A DNA stretch of 23,654 nucleotides from Rhodospirillales bacterium (GTDB lineage: Bacteria > Pseudomonadota > Gammaproteobacteria > Steroidobacterales > Rariloculaceae): the NCBI GenBank assembly GCA_024640665.1, contig JAHEEO010000001.1, positions 1-23,654 of the forward strand, read 5' to 3'. The notes under the pieces were generated by a model. That model worked only from the letters and a program-made list of their open reading frames with translations, made no database searches and was not told the origin of the DNA. This document shows, in pieces, positions 23,010-23,654 of the stretch (the first letter of the stretch is position 1; the number at the start of each line of letters is the position of its first letter). The position numbers and the translations under genes were made by a program.

Positions 23010-23506
23010 GATGCTCCTCCAGTTCGGCCGGACCCATTGTTGCTGGCCATCTTGTCCGCTGCGTTGTGCACAGCCTTGCGAATACGCGTGTATGTGCCGC
23101 AGCGGCAAATGTTGGCGGCCATAGCCGTATCGATTTCTGCATCGTTGGGCGCCGGATTCGCTTCGAGCAGCGCTGTTGCGCGCATGATTTGGCCCGCCTG
23201 ACAGTAGCCGCACTGCGGGACGTCTTCTTCGATCCAGGCTTCCTGAACGGCAGTTAGTTGACCGCCACTTGCCAGACCTTCAATCGTCGTGATGTCTTGA
23301 TCGACTACGTTTTGCGCTGGAATCTGGCAAGACTGAATTGGAAATCCATTGAGATGGATCGTACAGGCGCTGCATTGGCCGACACCGCAACCGTATTTGG
23401 TTCCTACCAATCCCAAGGTGTCGCGCAGAACCCACAGTAATGGCGTTTGCGGGTCGACTTCATCACCAATCTCATGGGACTGGCCGTTGATAGTGAGTCG
23501 AAACAT
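23006..23506 (-). CDS. 2Fe-2S subunit of the molybdenum hydroxylase (IorA-like)
   Basis: A 166-residue iron-sulfur subunit of the xanthine oxidase family. The plant-type ferredoxin cluster ligands are Cys40, Cys45, Cys48 and Cys60 (GTKYGCGVGQCSACTIHLNG), and the second cluster ligands are Cys99, Cys102, Cys134 and Cys136 (PQCGYCQAGQ and NICRCGTYTR). The frame is open to 23566, but ATG 23506 is chosen because AGGAGA lies 7 bases upstream and the mature fold starts at MFRLTINGQ. It has no signal peptide, as expected for a subunit carried out with its Tat-signalled partner. It overlaps the large-subunit gene by 4 bases (ATGA) and is the first gene of the operon. Confidence 0.94.
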   Translation of the reverse strand: MFRLTINGQSHEIGDEVDPQTPLLWVLRDTLGLVGTKYGCGVGQCSACTIHLNGFPIQSCQIPAQNVVDQDITTIEGLASGGQLTAVQEAWIEEDVPQCGYCQAGQIMRATALLEANPAPNDAEIDTAMAANICRCGTYTRIRKAVHNAADKMASNNGSGRTGGAS

Positions 23507-23598
23507 TGAAGTCTCCTGTATCCGAACGTAAGCAAGAAGTCTCCAGCAAATGCAGCACTGACGCAAGCCAAAACACCGCGATTCGGGCCAATCAGGGC

Positions 23599-23641
23599 CT
23601 ATTCCCTGGCAAATCGGAACTCGATTTGCGACAGAGAATAG
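23599..23641. repeat. Imperfect inverted repeat upstream of the molybdenum hydroxylase genes
   Basis: CTATTC (23599-23604) and CAAATC (23610-23615) are mirrored by GATTTG (23623-23628) and GAATAG (23636-23641), about 95 bases upstream of the small-subunit start. The bases between the half-sites are partly symmetric (CCTG against TCTG on the complementary strand). It could be an operator for a dimeric regulator or a hairpin; no regulator is identified. Confidence 0.5.
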
Positions 23642-23654
23642 CCTTGAATCTCGA

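Noticed and set aside
23010..23213. N-terminal extension of the molybdopterin subunit from 23213
   Set aside because: The extension is the antisense-free but frame-shifted shadow of the small-subunit gene; ATG 23009 has a good ribosome-binding site and the ATGA overlap expected in this operon type.

Overview
The window (23,654 bp, mid-50s % GC by eye) looks like the chromosome of a Gram-negative proteobacterium, most likely a gammaproteobacterium. The pointers are a Kdo hydroxylase beside a heptosyltransferase-type GT9 gene (lipopolysaccharide core), several lipoproteins, Tat-exported enzymes, a FixL/FixJ pair, an LldP-type lactate permease and secreted SnoaL-like proteins. I see no rRNA, tRNA, CRISPR array, transposase or phage gene, so this is ordinary chromosome with some local decay. 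The genus cannot be fixed from the sequence.

Layout. (1) 1-5634, plus strand: the 3' end of a GT9 glycosyltransferase, a Kdo hydroxylase (kdoO-like), a MmgE/PrpD-family protein, then a complete NitT/TauT-type ABC importer (lipoprotein binding protein, ATPase, permease). The last four genes are tightly spaced and probably form one uptake-plus-enzyme unit for an unknown small organic solute. (2) 5725-6108, minus: a DUF1761 membrane protein. (3) 6248-12876, plus: a secreted-protein region with an exported SnoaL-like lipoprotein, a Tat-exported DUF1552 protein, an exported ankyrin-repeat protein and three consecutive SnoaL-like exported paralogues. Two decayed minus-strand genes lie in the gaps: a short DUF6152-like remnant near 7.0 kb and a DoxX-family gene with several frame breaks at 10.07-10.43 kb. 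(4) 12907-16834, plus: glycerol kinase (glpK), a membrane-anchored protein of unknown function and an L-lactate permease, so two C3 substrates are handled side by side. (5) 16822-18932, minus: a FixL-like PAS histidine kinase, a FixJ-like regulator and a pterin-4a-carbinolamine dehydratase. They overlap or abut and look like one operon. (6) 19036-20492: a tandem-domain universal stress protein (plus) facing an Hsp20 chaperone (minus), with two hairpins between them. (7) 20724-23506, minus: a two-subunit molybdenum hydroxylase of the isoquinoline 1-oxidoreductase type (2Fe-2S subunit, then Tat-exported molybdopterin subunit), followed by a clear intrinsic terminator.

How it fits together. The cell appears to be a heterotroph that imports small organic acids and glycerol, exports several enzymes of unknown substrate, and regulates part of its physiology through a FixL/FixJ-type system. 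The FixL PAS domain keeps residues matching the haem-ligating His and the distal Arg of rhizobial FixL, so it is a candidate oxygen sensor; stress genes (Usp, Hsp20) lie next to it. The least explained part is the tandem block of secreted SnoaL-like paralogues: they share a C-terminal tail motif and appear to be co-transcribed with glycerol kinase. I see no convincing wholly new defence or mobile system.
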